DNA from: Symsagittifera roscoffensis
Taxonomy: Eukaryota > Xenacoelomorpha > Acoela > Convolutidae
DNA: 64,000 bases
Reading direction: 5' to 3'
Assembly: GCF_963678635.1 (NCBI RefSeq)
Contig: NC_087062.1
Location: 75,382,349 to 75,446,348, forward strand
Each line of letters begins with the position of its first letter. The stretch's first letter is position 1. A program made the translations under genes and the position numbers. The notes beneath the pieces were generated by a model. The model saw only the letters and a list, made by a program, of their open reading frames with translations. It was not told the DNA's origin and made no database searches. Below are positions 42,264 to 53,482 of the stretch, piece after piece.

Positions 42264-42345
42264 CGCAGCCAGCAGGATTCGAACCTGCGCGTGAAGATCA
42301 CATCTGATTTCTAGTCAGACGCCTTAACCACTTGGCCATGGCTGC
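42264..42345 (-). tRNA. tRNA-Ser(AGA) (copy 59)
   Basis: Only G13 to A in the A box. Confidence 0.85.
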
Positions 42346-42554
42346 TCCGAATGCTTAAAAACCTCAAAGAAATAGGAATTGTATTTCAAGGTAAATGTAT
42401 ATATTTTTTTTAAATCATAATAATTCAACTCGACATCTTTTTTTTTTCAAAAAACACATACCAATAACCGCAAAAACTCAATATTCAAAACAAAGCTGAG
42501 AAAAAAATACTCTATTGACCCATCTAAAAAACAGCTCCTCTTGCTTGTACAAAT

Positions 42555-42636
42555 CGCAGCCAGCAGGATTCGAACCTGCGCGTGAATATCACATCTTCTT
42601 TTTAGTCAGACGCCTTAACCACTCGGGCATGGCTGC
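42555..42636 (-). tRNA. tRNA-Ser-like, anticodon AAA (copy 60)
   Basis: The loop reads C-T-AAA-A-A, the upper anticodon stem is unpaired and G10 is C. Probably a pseudogene. Confidence 0.5.
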
Positions 42637-42841
42637 TACGAAGGATGGAAAAAATCTCAAAAAAGGTACTCTATTTCAAGGTAAAAGCATATGTCAATTT
42701 TAAAATTTTGTTTCAACACGACATCTTTTTTTTTCAAAAATCAGATACAAAAACCGCAATAACTCAATACTCGAAACAAATCTGAGAAAGAACATACTCT
42801 ACTGACCCATCTGAAAAACTCCCCCTCTTGCTAGTGCGTAT

Positions 42842-42923
42842 CGCAGCCAGCAGGATTCAAACCTGCGCGTGATGATCACATCTGATTTCTAGTCAGACGC
42901 CTTAACCACTCGGGCATGGCTGC
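42842..42923 (-). tRNA. tRNA-Ser(AGA)-like (copy 61)
   Basis: C56 to T and G10 to C. Confidence 0.7.
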
Positions 42924-43126
42924 TCCGAGTTATGAAAATCTCAACAAAATAGGAATTGTATTTCAAGGTAAAAGGTATATGTTTTTTTTAAAAAAAAATT
43001 CAACTCGACATCTTTTTTTTTCAAAAAACACATACCAATAACCGCAAATCTCAATATTCAAAATAAATCTGAGAAAAAATACTCTATTGAGCCATCTAAA
43101 AAACTCCCCCTCTTGCTAGTACGAAA

Positions 43127-43208
43127 CGCAGCCAGCAAGATTCGAACATGCGCGTGAAGATCACATCTGATATCTAGTCAGACGCCTTAACCACTCGGCC
43201 ATGGCTGC
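43127..43208 (-). tRNA. tRNA-Ser(AGA)-like (copy 62)
   Basis: T-stem changes (aacatgcg) and A38 to T. Confidence 0.68.
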
Positions 43209-43416
43209 TCCGAATGATTACAAATCTCAAAGAAATAGGAATTGTATTTCAAGGTAAATGTATATGTTTTTTTTAAATCATAATAATTCAACTCGACATC
43301 TTTTTTTTTCAAAAAACACATACCAATAACCGCAAAAACTCAATATTCGAAACAAATCGGAGAAAAAAATACTCTATTGACCCATCTAAAAAACAGCTCC
43401 TCTTGCTTGTACAAAT

Positions 43417-43498
43417 CGCAGCCAGCAGGATTCGAACCTGCGCGTGTAGATCACATCTGATTTCTAGTCACACGCCTTAACCACTCGGCCATGGCTGC
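43417..43498 (-). tRNA. tRNA-Ser(AGA)-like (copy 63)
   Basis: C28 to G breaks the anticodon stem; variable arm pair lost. Confidence 0.7.
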
Positions 43499-43672
43499 TC
43501 CGAATGATTAAAAATCTCAAAGAAATAGGAATTGTATTTCAAGGTAAATGTATATGTTTTTTTTAAATCATAATAATTCAACTCGACATCTTTTTTTTTT
43601 CAAAAAACACATACCAATAACCGCAAAAACTCAATATTCAAAACAAATCTGAGAAAAAAATACTCTATTGAC

Positions 43673-43754
43673 CCTTCACCACTCGGCCATGGCTGCTACG
43701 ACGCCTTAACCACTCGGCCATGGTCAGACGCCTTAACCACTCGGCCATGGCTGC
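43673..43754 (-). pseudogene. Three stacked tRNA-Ser 5' fragments
   Basis: The 5' acceptor and D-arm part occurs three times back to back (43673-43696, 43700-43723, 43724-43754), with no anticodon arm in any. A rearrangement scar. Confidence 0.85.
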
Positions 43755-43958
43755 TACGAAGGATGGAAAAAATCTCAAAAAAGGTACTCTATTTCAAGGT
43801 AAAAGCATATGTCAATTTTAAAATTTTGTTTCAACACGACATCTTTTTTTTCAAAAATCAGATACAAAAACCGCAATAACTCAATACTCGAAACAAATCT
43901 GAGAAAGAACATACTCTACTGCCCCATCTAAGAAACTGCCCCTCTTGCTTGTACGAAT

Positions 43959-44040
43959 CGCAGCCAGCAGGATTCGAACCTGCGCGTGAAGATCACATCT
44001 TCTTTCTAGTCAGACGCCTTAACCACTCGGCCATGGCTGC
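43959..44040 (-). tRNA. tRNA-Ser(AGA)-like (copy 64)
   Basis: The two top anticodon-stem pairs are G-A and A-G; the rest is consensus. Confidence 0.75.
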
Positions 44041-44246
44041 TACGAAGGATGGAAAATATCTCAGAAAAGGTACTCTATTTCAAGGTAAAAGCATATGTCA
44101 ATTTTAAAATTTTGTTTCAACACGACATCTTTTTTTTTTCAAAAATCAGATACAAAAACCGCAATAACTCAATACTCGAAACAAATCTGAGAAAGAACAT
44201 ACTCTACTGACCCATCTGAAAAACTCCCCCTCTAGCTAGTGCGTAT

Positions 44247-44328
44247 CGCAGCCAGCAGGATTCAAACCTGCGCGTGATGATCACATCTGATTTCTAGTCA
44301 GATGCCTTAACCACTCGGGCATGGCTGC
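44247..44328 (-). tRNA. tRNA-Ser(AGA)-like (copy 65)
   Basis: C56 to T, G10 to C, and a change at the D-stem/anticodon-stem hinge. Confidence 0.67.
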
Positions 44329-44537
44329 TCAGAATTATCAAAATCTCAACAAAATAGGAATTGTAATGCAAGGTAAAATTTATATGTTTTTTTTTTGAAA
44401 AAAATAATTCAACTCGACATCTATTTTTTTCAAAAAACAGATAGCAAAAACCGCAATAACTCTATATTCGAAGCAAATCTGAGAAAAAAATACTTTTTTG
44501 AGCCTTCTAAAAACCTGCCCCTCTTGCTAGTACGAAT

Positions 44538-44619
44538 CGCAGCCAGCAGGATTCGAACCTGCGCGTTAAGATCACATCTGATTTCTAGTCAGACGCCTTA
44601 ACCACTCGGCCATGGCTGC
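44538..44619 (-). tRNA. tRNA-Ser(AGA) (copy 66)
   Basis: Only one variable-arm mismatch. Confidence 0.87.
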
Positions 44620-44830
44620 TCCGAATGATTACAAATCTCAAAGAAATAGGAATTGTATTTCAAGGTAAATGTATATGTTTTTTTTAAAATCATAATAATT
44701 CAACTCGACATCTTTTTTTTCTTCAAAAAACACATACCAATAACCGCAAAAACTCAATATTGAAAACAAATCTGAGAAAAAAATACTCTTTTGACCCATC
44801 TAAAAAACAGCTCCTCTTACTTGTACAAAT

Positions 44831-44912
44831 CGCAGCCAGCAGGATTCGAACCTGCGCGTGAAGATCACATCTTCTTTCTAGTCAGACGCCTTTACCACTC
44901 GGCTATGGCTGC
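44831..44912 (-). tRNA. tRNA-Ser(AGA)-like (copy 67)
   Basis: Anticodon stem as copy 64, D-loop change (tttacc), G9 to A. Confidence 0.68.
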
Positions 44913-45126
44913 GCCGAATGATTAAAAATCTCAAAGAAATAGGAATTATATTTCAAGGTAAATGTATATGTTTTTTTTAAAAAAAAATCATAATAATTCA
45001 ACTCGACATCTTTTTTTTTCAAAAAACACATACCAATAACCGCAAAAACTCAATATTCGAAACAAATCTGAGAAAAAAATACTCTATTGACCCATCTAAA
45101 AAACAGCTCCTCTTGCTTGTACAAAT

Positions 45127-45208
45127 CGCAGCCAGCAGGATTCGAAACCTTGCGTGAAGATCACATCTGATTTCTAGTCAGACGCCTTAACCACTCGGCC
45201 ATGGCTGC
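45127..45208 (-). tRNA. tRNA-Ser(AGA)-like (copy 68)
   Basis: T-arm register shifted (cgaaaccttgcg), so T-stem pairing is impaired. Confidence 0.65.
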
Positions 45209-45421
45209 TCCGAATGATTAAAAATCTCAAAGAAATAGGAATTGTATTTCAAGGTAAATGTATATGTTTTTTTTTCAAACCATAATAATTCAACTCGACA
45301 TCTTTTTTTTTCTTCAAAAAACACATACCAATAACCGCAAAAACTCAATATTCAAAACAAATCTGAGAATAAAATACTCTTTTGACCCATCTAAAAAACA
45401 GCTCCTCTTGCTTGTACAAAT

Positions 45422-45503
45422 CGCAGCCAGCAGGATTCGAAACCTTGCGTGAAGATCACATCTTCTTTCTAGTCAGACACCTTAACCACTCGGCTATGGC
45501 TGC
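45422..45503 (-). tRNA. tRNA-Ser(AGA)-like (copy 69)
   Basis: T-arm as copy 68 and anticodon stem as copy 64. Confidence 0.58.
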
Positions 45504-45714
45504 GCCGAATGATTAAAAAACTCAAAGAAATAGGAATTGTATTTCAAGGTAAATGTATATGTTTTTTTTTAAAAAATCATAATAATTCAACTCGACATCT
45601 TTTTTTTCAAAAAACACATACCAATAACCGCAAAAACTCAATATTCAAAACAAATCTGAGAAAAAAATATTCTATTGATCCATCTAAAAATCAGCTCCTC
45701 TTGCTTGTACAAAT

Positions 45715-45796
45715 CGCAGCCAGCAGGATTCGAACCTGCGCGTGAAGATCACAGCTGCTTTCTAGTCAGACGCCTTAACCACTCGGCCATGTCTGC
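45715..45796 (-). tRNA. tRNA-Ser(AGA)-like (copy 70)
   Basis: A5-G68 mismatch and anticodon stem mismatches 31-39 and 27-43. Confidence 0.67.
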
Positions 45797-46013
45797 ACCG
45801 AATGGTTAAAAATCTCAAAGAAATAGTGAATTGTATTTCAAGATAAAGGTATATGTTTTTTTAAAAAAAAAATCATAATAATTCAACTCGACATCTTTTT
45901 TTTTCAAAAAACACATACCAATAACCGCAAAAACTCAATATTCGAAACAAATCTGAGGAAAAAAAATATTCTATTGACTCATCTAAAAAACTTCCCCTCT
46001 TGCTTGTACGAAT

Positions 46014-46095
46014 CGCAGCCAGCAGGATTCGAACCTGCGCGTGAAGATCACATCTGATTTCTAGTCAGACGCCTTAACCACTCGGCCATGGCTGC
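46014..46095 (-). tRNA. tRNA-Ser(AGA) (copy 71)
   Basis: Fully consistent consensus body; T6 terminator at 45985-45990. Confidence 0.93.
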
Positions 46096-46305
46096 ACCGA
46101 ATGCTTAAAAATCTCAAAGAAATAGGAATTGTATTTCAAGGTAAATGTTTATGTTTTTTTTTTAAATCATAATAATTCAACTCGACATCTTTTTTTTTCA
46201 AAAAACACATTCCAATTACCGCAAAAACGCAATATTCGAAACAAATCTGAGAAAAAAATACTCTTTTGACCCATTTAAAAAACAGCTCCTCTTGCTTGTA
46301 CAAAT

Positions 46306-46387
46306 CGCAGCCAGCAGGATTCGAACCTGCGCGTGAAGATCACATCTGATTTCTAGTCAGACGCCTTAACCACTCGGCCATGGATGC
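46306..46387 (-). tRNA. tRNA-Ser(AGA) (copy 72)
   Basis: Only T4-C69 mismatch. Confidence 0.83.
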
Positions 46388-46597
46388 TCCTAATGAGTAA
46401 AAATCTCAAAGAAATAGGAATTGTATTTCAAGGTAAATGTATATGTTTTTTTTTTAAATCATAATAACTCAACTCGACATCTTTTTTTTTCAAAAAACAC
46501 ATACCAATAACCGCAAAAACTCAATATTCAAAACAAATCTGAGAAAAAAATACTCTATTGATCCATCTAAAAATCAGCTCCTTTGGCTTGTACAAAT

Positions 46598-46679
46598 CGC
46601 AGCCAGCAGGATTCGAACCTGCGCGTGAAGACCACAGCTGCTTTCTAGTCAGACGCCTTAACCACTCGGCCATGTCTGC
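46598..46679 (-). tRNA. tRNA-Ser(AGA)-like (copy 73)
   Basis: As copy 70, with a variable-arm change. Confidence 0.65.
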
Positions 46680-46896
46680 ACCGAATGGTTAAAAATCTCA
46701 AAGAAATAGTGAATTGTATTTCAAGATAAAGGTATATGTTTTTTAAAAAAAAAATCATAATAATTCAACTCGACATCTTTTTTTTTTCAAAAAACACATA
46801 CCAATAACCGCAAAAACTCAATATTCGAAACATATCTGAGGAAAAAAAAATACTCTTTTGACCCATCTAAAAACTGCCCCTCTTGCTTGTGCGAAT

Positions 46897-46978
46897 CGCA
46901 GCCAGCAGGATTCGAACCTGCGCGTTAAAATCACAACTGCTTTCTTGTCAGACGCCTTAACCTCTCGGCCATGGCTGC
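46897..46978 (-). tRNA. tRNA-Ser-like, A33 (copy 74)
   Basis: Position 33 is A; variable-arm and D-loop changes. Confidence 0.55.
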
Positions 46979-47187
46979 TCCGAAGGAGGAAAAAATCTCA
47001 AAAAATATGAATTGTATTTCAAGGTAAATGTAAATGTTTTTTTTTGAAATCATAATAATTCAACGCGACATCTTTTTTTTCAAAAATCAGATACAAAAAC
47101 CGCAATAACTCAATACTCGAAACAAATCTGAGAAAGAACATACTCTACTGCCCCATCTAAGAAACTGCCCCTCTTGCTTGTACGAAT

Positions 47188-47269
47188 CGCAGCCAGCAGG
47201 ATTCGAACCTGCGCGTGAAGATCACATCTTCTTTCTAGTCAGACGCCTTAACCACTCGGCCATGGCTGC
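47188..47269 (-). tRNA. tRNA-Ser(AGA)-like (copy 75)
   Basis: Higher-order partner of copy 64. Confidence 0.75.
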
Positions 47270-47474
47270 TACGAAGGATGGAAAATATCTCAAAAAAGGT
47301 ACTCTATTTCAAGGTAAAAGCATATGTCAATTTTAAAATTTTGTTTCAACACGACATCTTTTTTTTTCAAAAATCAGATACAAAAACCGCAATAACTCAA
47401 TACTCGAAACAAATCTGAGAAAGAACATACTCTACTGACCCATCTGAAAAACTCCCCCTCTAGCTAGTGCGTAT

Positions 47475-47556
47475 CGCAGCCAGCAGGATTCAAACCTGCG
47501 CGTGATGATCACATCTGATTTCTAGTCAGATGCCTTAACCACTCGGGCATGGCTGC
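47475..47556 (-). tRNA. tRNA-Ser(AGA)-like (copy 76)
   Basis: Partner of copy 65. Confidence 0.67.
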
Positions 47557-47765
47557 TCAGAATTATCAAAATCTCAACAAAATAGGAATTGTAATGCAAG
47601 GTAAAATTTATATGTTTTTTTTTTGAAAAAAATAATTCAACTCGACATCTATTTTTTTCAAAAAACAGATAGCAAAAACCGCAATAACTCTATATTCGAA
47701 GCAAATCTGAGAAAAAAATACTTTTTTGAGCCTTCTAAAAACCTGCCCCTCTTGCTAGTACGAAT

Positions 47766-47847
47766 CGCAGCCAGCAGGATTCGAACCTGCGCGTTAAGAT
47801 CACATCTGATTTCTAGTCAGACGCCTTAACCACTCGGCCATGGCTGC
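47766..47847 (-). tRNA. tRNA-Ser(AGA) (copy 77)
   Basis: Partner of copy 66. Confidence 0.87.
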
Positions 47848-48059
47848 TCCGAATGATTACAAATCTCAAAGAAATAGGAATTGTATTTCAAGGTAAATGT
47901 ATATGTTTTTTTTAAAAATCATAATAATTCAACTCGACATCTTTTTTTTCTTCAAAAAACACATACCAATAACCGCAAAAACTCAATATTGAAAACAAAT
48001 CTGAGAAAAAAATACTCTTTTGACCCATCTAAAAAACAGCTCCTCTTACTTGTACAAAT

Positions 48060-48141
48060 CGCAGCCAGCAGGATTCGAACCTGCGCGTGAAGATCACATC
48101 TTCTTTCTAGTCAGACGCCTTTACCACTCGGCTATGGCTGC
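48060..48141 (-). tRNA. tRNA-Ser(AGA)-like (copy 78)
   Basis: Partner of copy 67. Confidence 0.68.
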
Positions 48142-48354
48142 GCCGAATGATTAAAAATCTCAAAGAAATAGGAATTATATTTCAAGGTAAATGTATATGT
48201 TTTTTTAAAAAAAAATCATAATAATTCAACTCGACATCTTTTTTTTTCAAAAAACACATACCAATAACCGCAAAAACTCAATATTCGAAACAAATCTGAG
48301 AAAAAAATACTCTATTGACCCATCTAAAAAACAGCTCCTCTTGCTTGTACAAAT

Positions 48355-48436
48355 CGCAGCCAGCAGGATTCGAAACCTTGCGTGAAGATCACATCTGATT
48401 TCTAGTCAGACGCCTTAACCACTCGGCCATGGCTGC
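48355..48436 (-). tRNA. tRNA-Ser(AGA)-like (copy 79)
   Basis: Partner of copy 68. Confidence 0.65.
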
Positions 48437-48649
48437 TCCGAATGATTAAAAATCTCAAAGAAATAGGAATTGTATTTCAAGGTAAATGTATATGTTTTTT
48501 TTTCAAACCATAATAATTCAACTCGACATCTTTTTTTTTCTTCAAAAAACACATACCAATAACCGCAAAAACTCAATATTCAAAACAAATCTGAGAATAA
48601 AATACTCTTTTGACCCATCTAAAAAACAGCTCCTCTTGCTTGTACAAAT

Positions 48650-48731
48650 CGCAGCCAGCAGGATTCGAAACCTTGCGTGAAGATCACATCTTCTTTCTAG
48701 TCAGACACCTTAACCACTCGGCTATGGCTGC
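48650..48731 (-). tRNA. tRNA-Ser(AGA)-like (copy 80)
   Basis: Partner of copy 69. Confidence 0.58.
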
Positions 48732-48944
48732 GCCGAATGATTAAAAAACTCAAAGAAATAGGAATTGTATTTCAAGGTAAATGTATATGTTTTTTTTTTT
48801 AAAAAATCATAATAATTCAACTCGACATCTTTTTTTTCAAAAAACACATACCAATAACCGCAAAAACTCAAAATTCAAAACAAATCTGAGAAAAAAATAC
48901 TCTATTGATCCATCTAAAAATCAGCTCCTCTTGCTTGTACAAAT

Positions 48945-49026
48945 CGCAGCCAGCAGGATTCGAACCTGCGCGTGAAGATCACAGCTGCTTTCTAGTCAGA
49001 CGCCTTAACCACTCGGCCATGTCTGC
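48945..49026 (-). tRNA. tRNA-Ser(AGA)-like (copy 81)
   Basis: Partner of copy 70. Confidence 0.67.
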
Positions 49027-49242
49027 ACCGAATGGTTAAAAATCTCAAAGAAATAGTGAATTGTATTTCAAGATAAAGGTATATGTTTTTTTAAAAAAAA
49101 AATCATAATAATTCAACTCGACATCTTTTTTTTTCAAAAAACACATACCAATAACCGCAAAAACTCAATATTCGAAACAAATCTGAGGAAAAAAATATTC
49201 TATTGACTCATCTAAAAAACTTCCCCTCTTGCTTGTACGAAT

Positions 49243-49324
49243 CGCAGCCAGCAGGATTCGAACCTGCGCGTGAAGATCACATCTGATTTCTAGTCAGACG
49301 CCTTAACCACTCGGCCATGGCTGC
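49243..49324 (-). tRNA. tRNA-Ser(AGA) (copy 82)
   Basis: Partner of copy 71, fully consistent body. Confidence 0.93.
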
Positions 49325-49533
49325 ATCGAATGCTTAAAAATCTCAAAGAAATAGGAATTGTATTTCAAGGTAAATGTTTATGTTTTTTTTTAAATCATAA
49401 TAATTCAACTCGACATCTTTTTTTTTCAAAAAACACATTCCAATTACCGCAAAAACGCAATATTCGAAACAAATCTGAGAAAAAAATACTCTATTGACCC
49501 ATTTAAAAAACAGCTCCTCTTGCTTGTACAAAT

Positions 49534-49615
49534 CGCAGCCAGCAGGATTCGAACCTGCGCGTGAAGATCACATCTGATTTCTAGTCAGACGCCTTAACCA
49601 CTCGGCCATGGATGC
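49534..49615 (-). tRNA. tRNA-Ser(AGA) (copy 83)
   Basis: Partner of copy 72, only T4-C69 mismatch. Confidence 0.83.
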
Positions 49616-49824
49616 TCCTAATGAGTAAAAATCTCAAAGAAATAGGAATTGTATTTCAAGGTAAATGTATATGTTTTTTTTTAAAATCATAATAACTCAA
49701 CTCGACATCTTTTTTTTCAAAAAACACATACCAATAACCGCAAAAACTCAATATTCAAAACAAATCTGAGAAAAAAATACTCTATTGATCCATCTAAAAA
49801 TCAGCTCCTTTGGCTTGTACAAAT

Positions 49825-49906
49825 CGCAGCCAGCAGGATTCGAACCTGCGCGTGAAGACCACAGCTGCTTTCTAGTCAGACGCCTTAACCACTCGGCCAT
49901 GTCTGC
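49825..49906 (-). tRNA. tRNA-Ser(AGA)-like (copy 84)
   Basis: Partner of copy 73. Confidence 0.65.
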
Positions 49907-50124
49907 ACCGAATGGTTAAAAATCTCAAAGAAATAGTGAATTGTATTTCAAGATAAAGGTATATGTTTTTTTAAAAAAAAAATCATAATAATTCAACTCG
50001 ACATCTTTTTTTTTTCAAAAAACACATACCAATAACCGCAAAAACTCAATATTCGAAACATATCTGAGGAAAAAAAAATACTCTTTTGACCCATCTAAAA
50101 ACTGCCCCTCTTGCTTGTGCGAAT

Positions 50125-50206
50125 CGCAGCCAGCAGGATTCGAACCTGCGCGTTAAAATCACAACTGCTTTCTTGTCAGACGCCTTAACCTCTCGGCCAT
50201 GGCTGC
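50125..50206 (-). tRNA. tRNA-Ser-like, A33 (copy 85)
   Basis: Partner of copy 74. Confidence 0.55.
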
Positions 50207-50415
50207 TCCGAAGGAGGAAAAAATCTCAAAAAATATGAATTGTATTTCAAGGTAAATGTAAATGTTTTTTTTTGAAATCATAATAATTCAACGCGACATC
50301 TTTTTTTTCAAAAGTCAGATACAAAAACCGCAATAACTCAATACTCGAAACAAATCTGAGAAAGAACATACTCTACTGACCCATCTGAGAAACTCCCCCT
50401 CTTGCTAGTGCGTAT

Positions 50416-50497
50416 CGCAGCCAGCAGGATTCGAACCTGCGCGTGATGATCACATTTGATTTCTAGTCAGACGCCGTAACCACTCGGGCATGGCTGC
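50416..50497 (-). tRNA. tRNA-Ser(AGA)-like (copy 86)
   Basis: C28-A42 mismatch, G10 to C and a D-loop change. Confidence 0.65.
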
Positions 50498-50703
50498 TCA
50501 GAAATATGAAAATCTCAAAAAAGTAGAAATTGTATTTCAAGGTAAAGGTATATGTTTTTTTTTTTAAAATAATTCAACTCCACATCTTTTTTTTTAAAAA
50601 AAAAAAGATACCAAAAACCGCAAATCTCAATATTCAAAACAAATCTGAAAAAAAAGTACTATATTGACCCATCTAAAAAACTGCCCCTCTTGATTGTACG
50701 AAT

Positions 50704-50785
50704 CGCAGCCAGCAGGATTCGAACCTGCGCGTGAAGATCACATCTGATTTCTAGTCAGACGCCTTAACCACTCGGCCATGGCTGC
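50704..50785 (-). tRNA. tRNA-Ser(AGA) (copy 87)
   Basis: Fully consistent consensus body. Confidence 0.93.
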
Positions 50786-50960
50786 TCCGAATGCTGGAAA
50801 AATCTCAAAAATTAGGTACTAAATTTCAAGGTAATGGCATATGTCAATTTTAAAATTTTGATTCAACGCGACATCTTTTTTTCAAAAATCAGATAAAAAA
50901 ACCGCAATAACTCAATACTACTGACCCATCTGAAAAACTCCCCCTCTTGCTAGTGCGTAT

Positions 50961-51042
50961 CGCAGCCACCAGGATTCGAAGCTGCGCGTGATGATCACAT
51001 CTGATTTCTAGTCAGACGCCTTAACCACTCTGGCATGGCTGC
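50961..51042 (-). tRNA. tRNA-Ser(AGA)-like (copy 88)
   Basis: G53 to C, and acceptor/T-stem and A-box changes. Confidence 0.62.
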
Positions 51043-51244
51043 TCAGAATTATGATAATCTCAACAAAATAGGAATTGAATTTCAAGGTAAAGGTATATGT
51101 TTTTTTTAAAAATAATTCAACTAGACATCTTTTTTTTCAAAAAACAGATACCAAAAACCGCAAAAACTCAATGTTCAAAGCAAATCTGAAAAAAAAAAAC
51201 TATATTGACCCATCTAAAAAACTGCCCCTCTTGCTTGTACGAAT

Positions 51245-51326
51245 CTCAGCCAGCAGGATTCGAACCTGCGCGTGAAGATCACATCTAATTTCTAGTCAGA
51301 CGCCTTAACCACTCGGTCATGGCTGC
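51245..51326 (-). tRNA. tRNA-Ser(AGA)-like (copy 89)
   Basis: G1-A72 mismatch and G10 to A. Confidence 0.7.
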
Positions 51327-51532
51327 TCGTAATGATTGAAAAATCTCAAAAAATAGGTACTAAATTTCAAGGTAAATGCATATGTCAATTTTAAAATTTT
51401 GATTCAACGCGACATCTTTTTTTTTCAAAAATCAGATACAAAAACCGCAATAACTCAATACTCGAAACAAATCTGAGAAAAAACATACTCTACTGACCCA
51501 TCTGAAAAACTCCCCCTCTTGCTAGTGCGTAT

Positions 51533-51614
51533 CACAGCCAGCAGGATTCGAAGCTGCGCGTGATGCTCACATCTGATTTCTAGTCAGACGCCTTAACCAC
51601 TCGGGCATGGCTGC
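51533..51614 (-). tRNA. tRNA-Ser(AGA)-like (copy 90)
   Basis: G1-T72 wobble, G53 to C and G10 to C. Confidence 0.65.
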
Positions 51615-51818
51615 TCAGAATTATGATAATCTCAACAAAATAGGAATTGTATTTCAAGGTAAAGGTATATGTTTTTTTTTTTTAAAATAATTCAACTAGA
51701 CATCTTTTTTTTCAAAAATCAGATACAAAAACCGCAATAACTCAATACTCGAAACAAATCTGAGAAAAAACATACTCTATTGACCCATCTAAAAACTGCC
51801 CCTCTTGCTTGTGCGAAT

Positions 51819-51900
51819 CGCAGCCAGCAGGATTCGAACCTGCGCGTGAAAATCACAACTGCTTTCTAGTCAGACGCCTTAACCACTCGGCCATGGCTGC
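51819..51900 (-). tRNA. tRNA-Ser(AGA)-like (copy 91)
   Basis: Anticodon stem mismatches 31-39 and 27-43. Confidence 0.72.
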
Positions 51901-52109
51901 TCCGAAAGAGGAAAAAATCTCAAAAAATATGAAATGTATTTCAAGGTAAATGTAAATGTTTTTTTTTAAATCATAATAATTCAACGCGACATCTTTTTTT
52001 TTCAAAAGTCAGATACAAAAACCGCAATAACTCAATACTCGAAACAAATCTGAGAAAGAACATGCTCTACTGACCCATCTGAGAAACTCCCCCTCTTGCT
52101 AGTGCGTAT

Positions 52110-52191
52110 CGCAGCCAGCAGGATTCGAACCTGCGCGTGTTGATCACATTTGATATCTAGTCAGACGCTGTAACCACTCGGGCATGGCTGC
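52110..52191 (-). tRNA. tRNA-Ser(AGA)-like (copy 92)
   Basis: Changes in variable arm, anticodon loop (A38 to T), D-arm and G10. Confidence 0.58.
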
Positions 52192-52393
52192 TCAGAAATA
52201 TGAAAATCTCAAAAAAGTAGGAATTGTATTTCAAGGTAAAGGTATATGTTTTTTTTAAAAAATAATTCAACTCGACATCTTTTTTTTCAAAAAACACATA
52301 CCAATAACCGCAAATCTCAATATTCAAAATAAATCTGAAAAAAAAGTACTAAATTGACCCATCTAAAAAACTGCCCCTCTTGCTTGTACGAAT

Positions 52394-52475
52394 CGCAGCC
52401 AGCAGGATTCGAACCTGCGCGTGAAGATCACATCTGATTTCAAGTCAGACGCCTTAACCACTCGGCCATGGCTGC
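52394..52475 (-). tRNA. tRNA-Ser(TGA) (copy 93)
   Basis: Loop reads C-T-TGA-A-A with a perfect stem, and every other arm is consensus. A single base change (A34 to T) turns the AGA gene into a Ser gene for UCA codons. T-run terminator present. Confidence 0.88.
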
Positions 52476-52650
52476 TCCGAATGATGGAAAAATCTCAAAA
52501 ATTAGGTACTAAATTTCAAGGTAAATGCATATGTGAATTTTAAAATTTTGATTCAACGCGACATCTTTTTTTCAAAAATGAGATACAAAAACCGCAATAA
52601 CTCAATACTACTGACCCATCTGAAAAACTCCCCCTCTTGCTAGTGCGTAT

Positions 52651-52732
52651 CGCAGCCAGCAGGATACGAAGCTGCGCGTGATGAACACATCTGATTTCTA
52701 GTCAGACGCCTTAACCACTCGGGCATGGCTGT
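52651..52732 (-). tRNA. tRNA-Ser(AGA)-like (copy 94)
   Basis: T-loop and T-stem changes (ggatacgaagc), A1, G10 to C. Confidence 0.58.
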
Positions 52733-52908
52733 TCAGAATTATGATAATCTCAACAAAATAGGAATTGAATTTCAAGGTAAAGGAACATGTTTTTTAAAAA
52801 AAATAATTCAACTAGACATCTTTTTTTTTCAAAAAACAGATACCAAAAACCGCAAAAACTCAATGTTCAATGTCCATCTAAAAAACTGCCCCTCTTGCTT
52901 GTACGATT

Positions 52909-52990
52909 CGCAGCCAGCAGGATTCGAACCTGCGCGTGATGCTCACATCTGATTTCTAGTCAGACGCCTTAACCACTCGGCCATGGCTGC
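52909..52990 (-). tRNA. tRNA-Ser(AGA) (copy 95)
   Basis: All stems pair; variable arm has loop GCA. Confidence 0.92.
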
Positions 52991-53195
52991 TCGTAATGAT
53001 GTAAAAATCTCAAAAAATAGGTACTAAATTTCAAGGTAAATGCATATGTCAATTTTAAAATTTTGATTCAACGCGACATCTTTTTTTTCAAAAATCAGAT
53101 ACAAAAACCGCAATAACTCAATACTCGAAACAAATCTGAGAAAAAACATACTCTACTGACCCATCTGAAAAACTCCCCCTCTTGCTAGTGCGTAT

Positions 53196-53277
53196 CACAG
53201 CCAGCAGGATTCGAAGCTGCGCGTGATGCTCACATCTGATTTCTAGTCAGACGCCTTAACCACTCGGGCATGGCTGC
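53196..53277 (-). tRNA. tRNA-Ser(AGA)-like (copy 96)
   Basis: As copy 90. Confidence 0.65.
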
Positions 53278-53482
53278 TCAGAATTATGATAATCTCAACA
53301 AAATAGGAATTGTGTTTCAAGGTAAAGGTATATGTTTTTTTTTTAAAAATAATTCAACTAGACATCTTTTTTTTTCAAAAAACAGATACGAAAAACCGCA
53401 AAAACTCGATATTCGAAGCAAATCTGAGAAAAAAATACTATATTGACCCATCTAAAAAACTGCCCCTCTTGCTTGTACGAAT

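Larger units (their letters stand above)
43959..50415 (-). repeat. Eleven-unit higher-order repeat (about 3.23 kb), two copies
   Basis: Eleven successive units from 43959 to 46897 recur from 47188 to 50125 with an offset of 3228-3230 bases and matching private variants (for example ggatgc at 46387 and 49615, gtctgc at 45796 and 49026). Homology extends left into the preceding spacer. Confidence 0.92.
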
